A stretch of 64,000 nucleotides of DNA from Bacillus sp. 1780r2a1 (GTDB lineage Bacteria; Bacillota; Bacilli; Bacillales; Bacillaceae_H). Below the pieces are notes generated by a model. That model ran no database searches. It saw only the letters and a list, made by a program, of their open reading frames with translations, and was not told the DNA's origin. The stretch covers positions 1,731,501-1,795,500 of the forward strand of contig CP099863.1 of assembly GCA_024134725.1 (NCBI GenBank), in the 5' to 3' direction. This document shows, one piece after another, positions 26,625 to 35,039 of this stretch; position 1 is the first letter of the stretch, and every line of letters starts with the position of its first letter. Position numbers and translations under genes: made by a program.

Positions 26625-26631
26625 AAAACAA

Positions 26632-26752
26632 GGCTTTGGCATAAGTAATTCAGCCCCTACTATACCTGAATAATTAAGAGTTCATAACTTTTAATTGTTC
26701 AGGCTTTTTGTTGTTGAGGAAAAAACAATTTGGAATAGGGTGGAATGGAACG
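26632..26752 (+). repeat. Dispersed intergenic repeat, copy B (terminator-like)
   Basis: The head box GGCTTTGGCATAAGTAATTC starts at 26632, right after the kinase stop. Exactly 33 bases later begins the hairpin (CCTGAATAATTAAgAG at 26665-26680, paired with CTTTTAATTgTTCAGG at 26688-26703), then a T-run. The tail GGGTGGAATGGAACGA also resembles part of copy C (GAGTGGAATAGAGCG). It can end the two-component transcript. Confidence 0.75.
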
Positions 26753-26925
26753 AACTTGTTCAGTTAACAGAGATAGGATCAACTATTGTTCAACTTTTAG
26801 AAGCAATGATTTTGCTATATGCCAAACTCTTTTTATTGATTTACAAATCCATTGAAAAAAGTAGTGAAAAGAAGTGGAGTGTCTCGAACGCATGAAACGG
26901 TCCATTTTACACCTCACCTTCGTTT
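26753..26925. other. Intergenic stretch without a supported gene
   Basis: A 66-codon frame runs through here from 26695, but it starts inside the repeat, has no ribosome site and ends in non-conserved sequence. Nothing else was recognised. Confidence 0.4.
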
Positions 26926-26980
26926 TTTAAACGAAATTTAAACAAAACAAACCGTTTGTTTAAGGTTGGCTTTCTATAAT
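26926..26980 (+). promoter_or_regulatory. Operator and promoter of the ABC transporter operon
   Basis: Two direct repeats, TTTAAACGAAA and TTTAAACAAAA, start 11 bases apart (26926, 26937). A perfect 8-1-8 inverted repeat, AAACAAAC-C-GTTTGTTT, spans 26945-26961, and a -10 TATAAT lies at 26975-26980. The -35 position falls inside the palindrome and is poor, which is expected for a promoter switched on by a response regulator. Confidence 0.65.
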
Positions 26981-26998
26981 AAAAAGAGAGGTGAAGAT

Positions 26999-27928
26999 AT
27001 GAATATTATAAAAACGAGTCAGCTAGTGAAAGAGTTTAAAGGAAAAGCAGTTGTAAACAAGATTGATTTGACCGTTAGTGAAGGCGAAATTTATGGATTT
27101 TTAGGACCCAATGGTGCCGGCAAAACCACAACGATTCGAATGTTATTAGGATTAATGAAACCTACTTCAGGAAGTATTGAGCTGTTTGGGCGCAATATAA
27201 ATGGCAATCACTTACACAGCTTGCGTCAAATTGGATCACTTGTCGAAAGCCCATCGTACTATGCGCACTTAACGGCTAGAGAAAATTTAGAAGTGCTTCG
27301 CATGGTTTTACAAGTCCCTAAGGCGAGAATTAATGAAGTGCTTTCAATCGTAAATTTATCAAAATACGCGGATCAACGAGTAAGTGGCTTCTCTCTGGGT
27401 ATGAAGCAGCGATTAGGCATCGCGGCTTCCCTTTTAGGAAATCCCAAGCTGCTTATTTTAGATGAGCCAACAAATGGCTTAGATCCAGCAGGAATCCATG
27501 AAATTAGAGATTTAATTAAGCACCTTCCAAAAGAACACGGCGTAACGGTGTTAATTTCAAGCCATCTTTTGTATGAAATTGATCAAATAGCAACTCAGGT
27601 AGGCATTATTACGCATGGACAGATGATTTATAGCGGCAGTATTGAATCGCTACGTCAAAAAGCTAAGAAAAGGATTTGGCTCAATACAAGTGATGAAAAT
27701 AAAACTAAAAGCTTGCTGTTAGCAAGTGGTTGTGTACCTACTTATGAAAATAATCGAATTTTTATCCCCTATATGGAAAATGAAAAAGTAGCTTCAGCGA
27801 TAAGAAATCTTGTTCAAAACGGTATATCCATTTATCGAGTTGGTGAGCAAGAGCACTCCTTAGAGGATATTTTCTTACAGCTAACGACTGGAGGGATTCA
27901 GCATGCTACGAATATTACTGCAGGCTGA
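26999..27928 (+). CDS. ABC transporter ATPase (peptide-antibiotic resistance type)
   Basis: 309-aa ATPase of the BcrA / lantibiotic-immunity class. Walker A GPNGAGKTTT (about residue 39), signature SLGMKQRLGIAASLLG (about 138), Walker B LLILDEPTNGLDPAG and the H-loop ISSHLLYEI. The C-terminal 80 residues are the usual extension of this class. Start ATG 26999 lies behind AGAGAGGTG; an in-frame ATG at 26966 lacks a ribosome site and precedes the -10. It overlaps the first permease gene by 26 bases, giving tight coupling. Confidence 0.92.
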   Translation: MNIIKTSQLVKEFKGKAVVNKIDLTVSEGEIYGFLGPNGAGKTTTIRMLLGLMKPTSGSIELFGRNINGNHLHSLRQIGSLVESPSYYAHLTARENLEVLRMVLQVPKARINEVLSIVNLSKYADQRVSGFSLGMKQRLGIAASLLGNPKLLILDEPTNGLDPAGIHEIRDLIKHLPKEHGVTVLISSHLLYEIDQIATQVGIITHGQMIYSGSIESLRQKAKKRIWLNTSDENKTKSLLLASGCVPTYENNRIFIPYMENEKVASAIRNLVQNGISIYRVGEQEHSLEDIFLQLTTGGIQHATNITAG

Positions 27929-28610
27929 GCTGTTAAAGATAAAGAGAAAAGTACTATGGTTACTCGTTTTCTTAGGTCCGTTTGGGGTCGTGAGCCTGCA
28001 AGTAGTGAACTATGGTGTCCGAAAAGATTATTTGCTTTCACAAGAACCGGATGCTTGGAAAGGATTAATGCATGAGGTTAATATCTTTATACCAACCGTT
28101 GTTATTTTAGGCGCAACAATTTTGACAACGCAACTAGCAGCAGTCGAGTATGACAAAAGTTCGTGGAAACAACTTCTTAGTCTTCCTATAAAAAGAAATA
28201 TGCTGTATGTAGCAAAGTTTTTAATTGTTTTATGTATGCTATTTATATCTTCTTGTTTATTATTCGTAGGAACCTATCTAGTTGGTTTAGGATTTGGATT
28301 TGGTCAACCTAATTCTATAAGCAAATTGATTTTAAACAGTTTTTATCCTTTTTTTGCTGTAATACCTGTAGTAGCAACTCAGCTTTGGATTGCAATTTTG
28401 TACCAAAACCAAAGCAAGGCATTATCTTTAGGAATTATGATGGGCGTATTTATCTTGTATGCTGGCGACATGCCGTTTTGGTTTATTTGGCAGTGGCCAA
28501 GCTTAATTTTTACTGACTTTCCTCAATTGTATATGGTAATGGGAGTTATAGTAGGAACACTATTTTGCTTTTTAGGAGCTCTACATTTTCAAAGAAAGGA
28601 TGTGAAGTAA
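27903..28610 (+). CDS. ABC transporter permease 1
   Basis: 235-aa membrane protein with about six segments and the ABC-2 type layout of lantibiotic-immunity permeases (MutE/EpiE-like). A short cytoplasmic N-terminus (LLQAELLKIKRK) precedes the first segment. The motif EYDKSSWKQLLSLPIKRNML after the second segment is typical, where the protein contacts its ATPase. One base separates its stop from the second permease. The two permeases resemble each other and probably form a heterodimer. Confidence 0.88.
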   Translation: MLRILLQAELLKIKRKVLWLLVFLGPFGVVSLQVVNYGVRKDYLLSQEPDAWKGLMHEVNIFIPTVVILGATILTTQLAAVEYDKSSWKQLLSLPIKRNMLYVAKFLIVLCMLFISSCLLFVGTYLVGLGFGFGQPNSISKLILNSFYPFFAVIPVVATQLWIAILYQNQSKALSLGIMMGVFILYAGDMPFWFIWQWPSLIFTDFPQLYMVMGVIVGTLFCFLGALHFQRKDVK

Positions 28611-29351
28611 ATGGCGATATGGGATTTAGTAAGAGTAGAAGTTTATAAAATGTATAAATCAAAGATGACAATTCAGCTTATTATTGTAAGTCCCCTTATA
28701 GCTGCAATGATTGCGTTTCAAGGTAGTGATAAGGAATTTGTACCCAATCATCAATGGTTAACACCGCTCGTTTTAATGTGCTTTATGCATAGCTTATTTT
28801 TACTTCCGTTATTCACAGGTGTGCTAGCATCCCTAAGCTGCAAACATGAACATGATAATGGGGGATGGCGCAGATTTTTAACACTTCCAGTTAAGAGAAG
28901 TCAAGTATACTTAAGTAAATTTATTACTATTATTCTATGTACGGCATGTATTCAGCTCCTCTTTTTTATTAGTTGGATTCTAGTAGGTAAAGTTACTGGC
29001 TATACGGATCCAATGCCTCTTTTTAAAATGACGGGAATTGTTGTGAGCGGTTGGATAGCTACGTGGCCTATAGCTGCCTTTATGCTTTTTATGGCAACAA
29101 AATTTACAAGTTTTGGAGCAGTGCTAGTAATTAATGTGATTTGTACACTTCCTAATTTGATGGTTGTAAACTCACAGAGGTTTAATCCATGGTATCCATG
29201 GGTACAGCCTTTTCTCGGTATGATGCCCCAAGATGATGGTATTTTTCAATTTTTATTCTTTACGCCAACAACATTACTCATTACTGTTTTAGGAAGCTTT
29301 ATTTTCTTTTTCCTCAGTGGATTAACCTATTTTAAACATAAAGCTATCTAA
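28611..29351 (+). CDS. ABC transporter permease 2
   Basis: 246-aa membrane protein with six predicted segments, a paralogue of the preceding permease. It has the matching start (DLVRVEVYKMYKSK) and the equivalent HEHDNGGWRRFLTLPVKRSQ motif. Lantibiotic-immunity transporters typically have one ATPase and two such permeases (NisFEG pattern), so this completes the set. No bacteriocin structural gene or modification enzyme is nearby, so resistance to foreign peptides is more likely than self-immunity. Confidence 0.88.
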   Translation: MAIWDLVRVEVYKMYKSKMTIQLIIVSPLIAAMIAFQGSDKEFVPNHQWLTPLVLMCFMHSLFLLPLFTGVLASLSCKHEHDNGGWRRFLTLPVKRSQVYLSKFITIILCTACIQLLFFISWILVGKVTGYTDPMPLFKMTGIVVSGWIATWPIAAFMLFMATKFTSFGAVLVINVICTLPNLMVVNSQRFNPWYPWVQPFLGMMPQDDGIFQFLFFTPTTLLITVLGSFIFFFLSGLTYFKHKAI

Positions 29352-29359
29352 ATGGTGAA

Positions 29360-29388
29360 AAAACCCTTCTATTATATATAGAAGGGTT
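29360..29388 (-). terminator. Terminator of the yitT-like gene
   Basis: The stem AACCCTTCTA / TAGAAGGGTT has its T-run only on the reverse strand, so it mainly ends the reverse-strand gene. It may slow forward transcription too. Confidence 0.75.
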
Positions 29389-30235
29389 AGCCTGCTTTGG
29401 GTAAAGTAAAGCCGAGACCAAATACATCCCGTACATCATGCACGACAACAAATGCTTGGTCGTCCACTTTATGAATAATTCGTTTTAGCTCTAAAAGCTC
29501 TTGTTTGTTAATCACAATATAGAGTACTTGTTTGGCTTCTTTTGTATAGCTGCCGTGAGCTGTGAAAACAGTAACGCCACGCTCCATTTTGCTATTAACT
29601 TGTTCAGCAACTTCGTTTGAACGAGTTGAAATTATCGTTACCGCTTTGCGAGGATTCAATCCTTCAATAATATAGTCAAGCACCTTCGTACCAATGTAGA
29701 GGGCGATAACGGTATACATCGTTTTCTCTCCTCCAATTACAAAGTAGGCACTTCCTACAACGACTAAATCAATTGCAAGCATAGTTCTACTAATATTCCA
29801 ATCGAAGTATTGGTTAGCCATTCGAGCAATAACCGCAGATCCACCTGAGGTTCCCCCACCTCTAAACACGAGGCCAAGACCAATTCCAACAAATAAACCA
29901 GCAAAGATGGCACCTAAAAGCGTATCGTCCAGCGGTGTTCCTGCTTCTTCAGTTAGATGTAAAAAAACTGAAGTAGAGACAATAGAAAGTACCGTATAGA
30001 CAATGACGCGCTTATGTAAAAGTTTATATCCAACCAAAACAAGCAGTCCATTGATAATAAAGTTTGTTATACTTGGAGACCACTGGAACAAGTAGTAGGT
30101 AATCATAGTAATCCCAGTTACGCCGCCTTCTGCAAGTTCATTTGGAATGGCGAAATAGTTGATACCAAGAGCAAAAATTAAGCTGCCAAGTAAAATTAAT
30201 ATAATTTCTTTTATTCGTTTTACCATCATATACAT
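29387..30235 (-). CDS. YitT-family membrane protein (DUF161 / DUF2179)
   Basis: 282 aa. Five or six membrane segments fill residues 8-195, including the glycine-rich family block GLGLVFRGGGTSGGSAVIAR. A C-terminal cytoplasmic DUF2179 domain follows (KAVTIISTRSNEVAEQVNSK to the end), a small ferredoxin-like fold. B. subtilis has several paralogues (YitT, YpjC, YqfU and others) of unknown function. The start MYMMVKRIKE offers several ATGs; the first at 30235 or the one at 30226 may be used. Single-gene unit. Confidence 0.85.
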   Translation of the reverse strand: MYMMVKRIKEIILILLGSLIFALGINYFAIPNELAEGGVTGITMITYYLFQWSPSITNFIINGLLVLVGYKLLHKRVIVYTVLSIVSTSVFLHLTEEAGTPLDDTLLGAIFAGLFVGIGLGLVFRGGGTSGGSAVIARMANQYFDWNISRTMLAIDLVVVGSAYFVIGGEKTMYTVIALYIGTKVLDYIIEGLNPRKAVTIISTRSNEVAEQVNSKMERGVTVFTAHGSYTKEAKQVLYIVINKQELLELKRIIHKVDDQAFVVVHDVRDVFGLGFTLPKAG

Positions 30236-30432
30236 CTTCTTTCTATTGTATTAATTTCATTCTGACGAAACTATCTCCATGACAATGTATTATATCAAGG
30301 AGACTACTGGAATGAAAGACTAGTTTTTTAAAAACGAAAGGTAAATCTTTTGACACGCTGAACTTCATATGGAAGAATGAAAAAGTTATAAAATAAATGA
30401 AGTATCCTAGGATAAATAAACATAATTTCTTC

Positions 30433-30462
30433 TTTACAAAAAGAACGTATGTTCGTTAATAT
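30433..30462 (+). promoter_or_regulatory. LexA (DinR) box inside a promoter
   Basis: GAAC-GTAT-GTTC (30443-30454) is a perfect core of the Bacillus LexA operator CGAAC-RNRY-GTTCG. It sits between a -35 TTTACA (30433-30438) and a -10 TTAATA (30456-30461). SOS induction of the next gene is predicted. Confidence 0.82.
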
Positions 30463-30485
30463 GGATAATGAAAGGGGAGAGGAAA

Positions 30486-30818
30486 TTGTATCAAGAAGAG
30501 CTAAAAGAATATGCAAAGCTTTTGATGCCGGAGCATGTAGAACAGATGAAAGAAATTTATCGTTCTCACTTAAAATTAGAGGCGCCACCAGTACGAACAA
30601 AAGGTAGAGAAGTTATTAGTCAAATCCTTCATACAGCGTGCGAACAACATCAGCTAGTTAATCTACACGTTTATGAAGGAAGCAGCATTCGAAAGTACAA
30701 TCGCGTGACGATTGATTGTATTGATCAGCAATCAAACCGCCTGTTAGCAACGGGTCCTTATTATACATATTCTATTCGGGAAAGCTTTGTGGTTAACGCA
30801 ATGCTTTGCATAGATTGA
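30486..30818 (+). CDS. YolD-like protein, SOS-regulated
   Basis: 110-aa protein. The YAKLLMPEHVEQMKEIYRSH segment near the start matches the W..MMLPEH...L.E core of YolD-like proteins, and the rest has the expected beta pattern (NRVTIDCIDQQSNRLLATGP). YolD-like genes in Bacillus often accompany Y-family polymerases (yqjW, uvrX) and are SOS genes. No polymerase gene is adjacent here. The TTG at 30486 follows AGGGGAGAGG and is preferred over ATG 30468, which lies upstream of that ribosome site. The LexA box supports the family call. Confidence 0.68.
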   Translation: MYQEELKEYAKLLMPEHVEQMKEIYRSHLKLEAPPVRTKGREVISQILHTACEQHQLVNLHVYEGSSIRKYNRVTIDCIDQQSNRLLATGPYYTYSIRESFVVNAMLCID

Positions 30819-30845
30819 GCTACTTCAACTTTGAAGTAGCTTTTA
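30819..30845 (+). terminator. Terminator after YolD-like gene
   Basis: The perfect stem GCTACTTCAA / TTGAAGTAGC overlaps the stop codon; a short T-tract follows. Confidence 0.8.
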
Positions 30846-30971
30846 TTATATTCAGTGGCTTTGTATCTTTTTTAGAGGCTCTGCATATACTGATAAAAAA
30901 GCTTACGGCAGCACGAGAGAGTAATGAGTGTAGAAGTGTTCCGTAGCCATGTCAAGAAGAAGGGGAAAGCT

Positions 30972-31112
30972 ATGCAAAATGAAAAAAGTCAAGTGAGAGA
31001 AATTGAGTTAACGCAGTTTATTAAAAGAAGGCTCGTTCGCTTTGCATCTAGTTTAGCTATTTCGTCAGCGCTAGCATCCATTTTATATATGTTGCTGTTT
31101 TTATTTAAATAA
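30972..31112 (+). CDS. Small membrane protein (46 aa)
   Basis: Family not recognised. A charged N-terminal half (MQNEKSQVREIELTQFIKRR) precedes one C-terminal membrane helix (SSLAISSALASILYMLLFLF) and the protein ends in Lys. The ATG at 30972 follows AAGGGGAAAG. A longer in-frame start at 30924 has no ribosome site. Followed at once by a terminator, so it is a one-gene unit. No LexA box was found in its own upstream region. Confidence 0.6.
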   Translation: MQNEKSQVREIELTQFIKRRLVRFASSLAISSALASILYMLLFLFK

Positions 31113-31126
31113 CGAACTTCCCAATG

Positions 31127-31153
31127 GTTGTCCAAAAAAATGGACAACTTTTT
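31127..31153 (+). terminator. Terminator after small membrane protein
   Basis: The stem GTTGTCCA / TGGACAAC has an A6 loop and a T5 tail. The arm sequence GTGGACAAA recurs twice just downstream (31157 and 31171). Confidence 0.8.
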
Positions 31154-31370
31154 GGTGTGGACAAATTTAAGTGGACAAACTCTATTTATCATAAAACAGT
31201 CATAAACGTTCAAAATTGACAGGTTTAGTAATTGATATGACCGTTTTATAACGTTTGGTTATAATAATCCACTTCATTATAAGTATACTGGAGTCTACAT
31301 ATTGAAGCACTTCCGTTAATTGTAAGTTTTAATTAAAAAACTTAAAAAAGTGAATGAATCTGATTTTTTA

Positions 31371-31434
31371 TGATTGATTTTGATTGATTTGCATGTTAAA
31401 GTAAAACCATGAAAGATAAATGAAAACGCTTTTT
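31371..31434 (+). promoter_or_regulatory. fruRKA control region: tandem repeat and cre
   Basis: An exact tandem repeat of TGATTGATTT (31371-31390) overlaps the -35 TTGATT (31374-31379); the -10 is TAAAGT (31397-31402), 17 bases away. Direct repeats of this kind are usual operators of DeoR-family repressors such as FruR. A catabolite-response element, TGAAAACGCTTTTT, lies at 31421-31434, just downstream of the transcription start, where CcpA would act as a roadblock. The stretch 31154-31370 before it holds no gene. Confidence 0.65.
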
Positions 31435-31452
31435 TGGAAAAGGAGTCACGTT

Positions 31453-32205
31453 ATGCTAACACCTGAAAGGCATCAGCTAATGTTAAAGCTTTTAAAAGAA
31501 AAAGAGCTTGTTAAAGTGCAGGAATTTATTGAAGTGACCGGTGCCTCTGAGTCCACAATACGTCGAGACTTAAGTCAATTAGAAGAGGAGCAGCTGCTTA
31601 AACGTGTTCATGGTGGTGCTTCATTAATTCAGAAAAAGCGAATTGAACTAAGCGTCATAGAAAAAGCTGATAAAAATGTAGAAGACAAACAAAGAATTGC
31701 TGAATACGCATCTTCACTTATCCATGAAGGCGATTGCATCTTTTTAGATGCCGGAACGACAACATATGAAATGATTCCATTTTTAAAGCAAAAAGATGTA
31801 GTTGTTGTAACAAATGGACTTATGCATTTAAATTTAATGCTTGAAGAAGGTATTAATCTTTATCTAACAGGTGGTGCTGTCAAACATAAGACTGGAGCTT
31901 TAATTGGAAACGGTGCGCTTTTAAGTTTAGAGCAGTATCGCTTTGATAAATGCTTTATGGGAGCAAACGGAATTCATCATCAATATGGATACACAACACC
32001 GGATCCTGAGGAAGCGCTCATTAAACAAACAGCGATGAAGTTATCTCAAGAGTCCTATATTCTAGCAGACTCAACAAAGTTTTTTGAAACCAGCTTTGCT
32101 AAAATAGCAGACCTACATGCAGCAACTGTTATTACAAATGAGCTACCGCAAGAGGTGCTTGTACAATATGCAAACAAAACAGACATAAAGGTTGTGAAAT
32201 TATGA
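31453..32205 (+). CDS. fruR: Fructose operon repressor, DeoR family
   Basis: 250-aa DeoR-type regulator. N-terminal winged helix with the family signature (VQEFIEVTGASESTIRRDLS, residues 17-36; LEEEQLLKRVHGGA), then the sugar-phosphate-binding domain (EGDCIFLDAGTTTYEMIPFL). Fructose-1-phosphate is the usual effector. Start ATG 31453 lies behind AAAAGGAG; an upstream ATG at 31420 overlaps the cre site and is unlikely. Its stop overlaps the fruK start (ATGA). First gene of fruR-fruK-fruA, the standard Bacillus order, so it regulates itself. Confidence 0.93.
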   Translation: MLTPERHQLMLKLLKEKELVKVQEFIEVTGASESTIRRDLSQLEEEQLLKRVHGGASLIQKKRIELSVIEKADKNVEDKQRIAEYASSLIHEGDCIFLDAGTTTYEMIPFLKQKDVVVVTNGLMHLNLMLEEGINLYLTGGAVKHKTGALIGNGALLSLEQYRFDKCFMGANGIHHQYGYTTPDPEEALIKQTAMKLSQESYILADSTKFFETSFAKIADLHAATVITNELPQEVLVQYANKTDIKVVKL

Positions 32206-33116
32206 TCTATACATGTACGTTAAACCCTTCAGTTGATTACATTGTACATGTAACAGACTTTCAAGAAGGCGAATTAAACAGAACAACAAGCGAAGTAAAG
32301 TTTCCCGGTGGAAAAGGGATTAATGTGTCTCGCGTGTTGAAACGATTAGGCGTTGAAAACAAAGCGCTTGGCTTTATCGGTGGGTTTACTGGAACTTATA
32401 TCGAAGATTATTTAAAAGAGGAAGAAATTAAAACAGCTTTTACAAAGGTCAATGAAGATACTCGCATTAATGTAAAACTAAAAACAAAAGCTGAAACAGA
32501 AGTAAATGGACAAGGTCCTACGATTTCGGAAGCAGCTCTTCAGGAGCTTTTACAGCAAATCGCTCAGATGAAAGAGCAGGATATGCTCGTGTTGGCAGGG
32601 AGTATTCCGAAAACGCTTCCAAAAAATATTTATGAAACGATTGCACAACAAGCGACTGCTAAAGGTGTAAAAGTTGTGGTGGATGCAAGTGGGAAAACGC
32701 TTCTAGATGTAGTAAAGCATAACCCATTTTTCATTAAGCCAAATCACCACGAGCTTGGCGAATTATTCAACGTTGAGGTAAGCGGAGTGGAAGATGCAAT
32801 TCAATACGGTCAAAAGCTAGTGGAAATGGGAGCAGAAAACGTAGGAGTTTCCATGGCTGGGGATGGAGCACTGCTGATTACAAAAGATGCGGTGTACCGA
32901 GCAACTGCACCAAAAGGAAATGTTAAGAATTCAGTTGGAGCAGGTGACTCACTCGTAGCGGGCTTTTTAGCAGCTTACACAAAAGAAAATGACTTACTTG
33001 AGGCATTCCGTACAGGTGTGGCATCAGGTAGTGCTACAGCTTTTTCACTTGAACTATGTGAAAAAAGCTATGTAGAAGAATTATTAGAACAAGTTTCAAT
33101 TACAAAGATAAAGTAG
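32202..33116 (+). CDS. fruK: 1-phosphofructokinase
   Basis: 304-aa PfkB-family kinase, phosphorylating fructose-1-phosphate to fructose-1,6-bisphosphate. Substrate motif PGGKGINVSRVLKRLG (residues 36-51) and the C-terminal catalytic NSVGAGDSLVAGF (Asp about 248) are intact. Twelve bases separate it from fruA. It takes the product of the FruA transporter straight into glycolysis. Confidence 0.95.
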   Translation: MIYTCTLNPSVDYIVHVTDFQEGELNRTTSEVKFPGGKGINVSRVLKRLGVENKALGFIGGFTGTYIEDYLKEEEIKTAFTKVNEDTRINVKLKTKAETEVNGQGPTISEAALQELLQQIAQMKEQDMLVLAGSIPKTLPKNIYETIAQQATAKGVKVVVDASGKTLLDVVKHNPFFIKPNHHELGELFNVEVSGVEDAIQYGQKLVEMGAENVGVSMAGDGALLITKDAVYRATAPKGNVKNSVGAGDSLVAGFLAAYTKENDLLEAFRTGVASGSATAFSLELCEKSYVEELLEQVSITKIK

Positions 33117-33128
33117 GGGGAAACGAGA

Positions 33129-35003
33129 ATGAGAATTACAGAGCTATTAAAAAAAGACACAATCATTCTTGATCTACAAAGCTCATCCAAAGCAGATGTT
33201 ATTGATGAGCTAGTTGGCAAACTGGATGAAGCAGGTCGTTTAAACGATCGTGAAGGATATAAACAAGCAATTTTAAACCGTGAATCCCAAAGTACAACAG
33301 GAATTGGTGAAGGAATTGCGATTCCACACGCAAAAACAAGTTCGGTAAAGACGCCAGCGATTGCGTTTGGACGCTCAAAAGAAGGGCTTGATTACGAATC
33401 ACTTGATGGTCAGCCGGCACACTTATTCTTCATGATTGCAGCGAGTGAAGGAGCAAATAATGCACACTTAGAAACGTTATCGCGCTTATCGACGTTACTA
33501 ATGGATACAGATTTCCGTCAGTCATTATTAAGTGCTGCGTCGATTGATGAAGTTATCCAGTTAATTGATGATAAAGAAACTGAGAATGAACAGCCAGAAG
33601 AAGAAGTGGATACAAAGTCAGATGATGAGCTAGTTTTAGCAGTTACGGCTTGTCCAACGGGTATCGCCCACACTTATATGGCAGCAGATAGTTTAAAAGC
33701 AAAAGCAAAAGAAATGAACGTTACGATTAAAGTTGAGACAAATGGTTCCAGTGGAATTAAGAACGCGTTAACAGCTGAAGAAATCGAAAAAGCAACAGCG
33801 ATTATCGTAGCAGCTGACAAACAGGTTGAAATGGCTCGTTTCGCCGGCAAAAAGGTTATTCAAGTGCCAGTAGCACAAGGGATTCGTAAACCAGAAGAGT
33901 TAATTAATCGAGCGCTTAAAGGAGATGCACCTGTTTATAGCGGTGACGGTGGTAAATCTGAGAATGATTCTTCTGGAAGCTCGGAGCGTAAAGGGTTTTA
34001 TAAACACTTAATGAGCGGTGTATCTGCAATGCTTCCATTCGTAGTAGGAGGCGGGATTTTAATTGCCATCTCGTTCATGTTTGGAATTGATGCAGTTAAA
34101 CCCGATGATCCAACCTATAATGCATTTGCAGCAGCATTAAATACAATTGGTGGCGGTAACGCATTTGGCTTAATGATTCCAGTCTTAGCTGGTTTCATCG
34201 CGATGAGTATTGCTGATCGTCCAGGTTTAGCACCAGGTATGGTCGGTGGTTTAATGGCCTCTACTGGTCAAGCAGGTTTTTTAGGTGGATTAATCGCAGG
34301 TTTCTTAGCGGGTTATATCGTACTTGGGCTGAAAAAGTTATTCAGTCGTTTACCACAGGCTTTAGATGGCATTAAGCCAGTTCTTTTATATCCATTATTT
34401 GGTATATTTGTTACTGGAATGATCATGCTTTACGTCATTATTGATCCGGTTAAAGCAATCAATGATGGATTAACACAGTGGTTGAGTGGGTTTGAAACGG
34501 GTAACTTAGTACTATTAGGAATTATCTTAGCTGGTATGATGGCCATTGACATGGGTGGTCCAATCAACAAAGCGGCATTTACGTTTGGTATTGCGATGAT
34601 TGATGCAGGAAACTTTGGCCCTCATGCTGCAATTATGGCTGGTGGTATGGTTCCTCCATTAGGCTTAGCGTTAGCAACGACAATCTTCAAAAATAAATTT
34701 ACGCAACAAGAACGTGAAGCAGGAAAAACATGTTACGCGCTGGGAGCTTCATTTATTACAGAAGGAGCTATTCCATTCGCAGCAGCAGATCCAGGTCGCG
34801 TAATTCCAGCAGCGGTTATTGGTGCAGCAGTAGCGGGTGCATTAACAATGGTATTCGGCATTGGTTTACCAGCTCCTCACGGTGGCATTTTCGTAATTGG
34901 TGTAGTAGAAGGTAACCCATTCTTATACGCACTAGCTATTATTATCGGTGCAGTTGTAACGGCTCTACTTGTTGGAGTATTGAAAAAGAAAAAAACAGTT
35001 TAA
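33129..35003 (+). CDS. fruA: Fructose-specific PTS enzyme IIABC
   Basis: 624-aa fused PTS transporter, importing fructose as fructose-1-phosphate. Domain order: EIIA (residues 1-145, phospho-His in GEGIAIPHAKTSS), EIIB-fru (about 170-265, phospho-Cys in VTACPTGIAHTYMAAD), a Ser/Gly linker, then the membrane EIIC domain (about 290-620, with eight or more segments, and GGPINKAAFTFG). Full length for the Bacillus form. Third gene of the fru operon, closed by a strong terminator. Confidence 0.96.
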   Translation: MRITELLKKDTIILDLQSSSKADVIDELVGKLDEAGRLNDREGYKQAILNRESQSTTGIGEGIAIPHAKTSSVKTPAIAFGRSKEGLDYESLDGQPAHLFFMIAASEGANNAHLETLSRLSTLLMDTDFRQSLLSAASIDEVIQLIDDKETENEQPEEEVDTKSDDELVLAVTACPTGIAHTYMAADSLKAKAKEMNVTIKVETNGSSGIKNALTAEEIEKATAIIVAADKQVEMARFAGKKVIQVPVAQGIRKPEELINRALKGDAPVYSGDGGKSENDSSGSSERKGFYKHLMSGVSAMLPFVVGGGILIAISFMFGIDAVKPDDPTYNAFAAALNTIGGGNAFGLMIPVLAGFIAMSIADRPGLAPGMVGGLMASTGQAGFLGGLIAGFLAGYIVLGLKKLFSRLPQALDGIKPVLLYPLFGIFVTGMIMLYVIIDPVKAINDGLTQWLSGFETGNLVLLGIILAGMMAIDMGGPINKAAFTFGIAMIDAGNFGPHAAIMAGGMVPPLGLALATTIFKNKFTQQEREAGKTCYALGASFITEGAIPFAAADPGRVIPAAVIGAAVAGALTMVFGIGLPAPHGGIFVIGVVEGNPFLYALAIIIGAVVTALLVGVLKKKKTV

Positions 35004-35009
35004 AAGCTG

Positions 35010-35039
35010 AAACCTCCTGCAAAAAGCAGGAGGTTTTGT
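35010..35039 (+). terminator. Terminator of the fru operon
   Basis: The perfect stem AAACCTCCTGC / GCAGGAGGTTT has a 5-base loop. Confidence 0.9.

Noticed and set aside
26695-26895. 66-codon forward frame between the kinase and the ABC transporter
   Set aside because: It starts within the hairpin of repeat copy B, has no ribosome site and no recognisable protein features; treated as chance.
24598-29351. Complete bacteriocin biosynthesis cluster
   Set aside because: Only a sensor pair and a resistance-type ABC transporter are present; no precursor peptide, modification enzyme or leader protease could be found in any frame nearby.
31127-31180. Short CRISPR-like repeat of TGGACAA units
   Set aside because: Only three 7-base copies, one of them a terminator arm, with irregular spacing (about 17 and 14 bases); not a CRISPR array.
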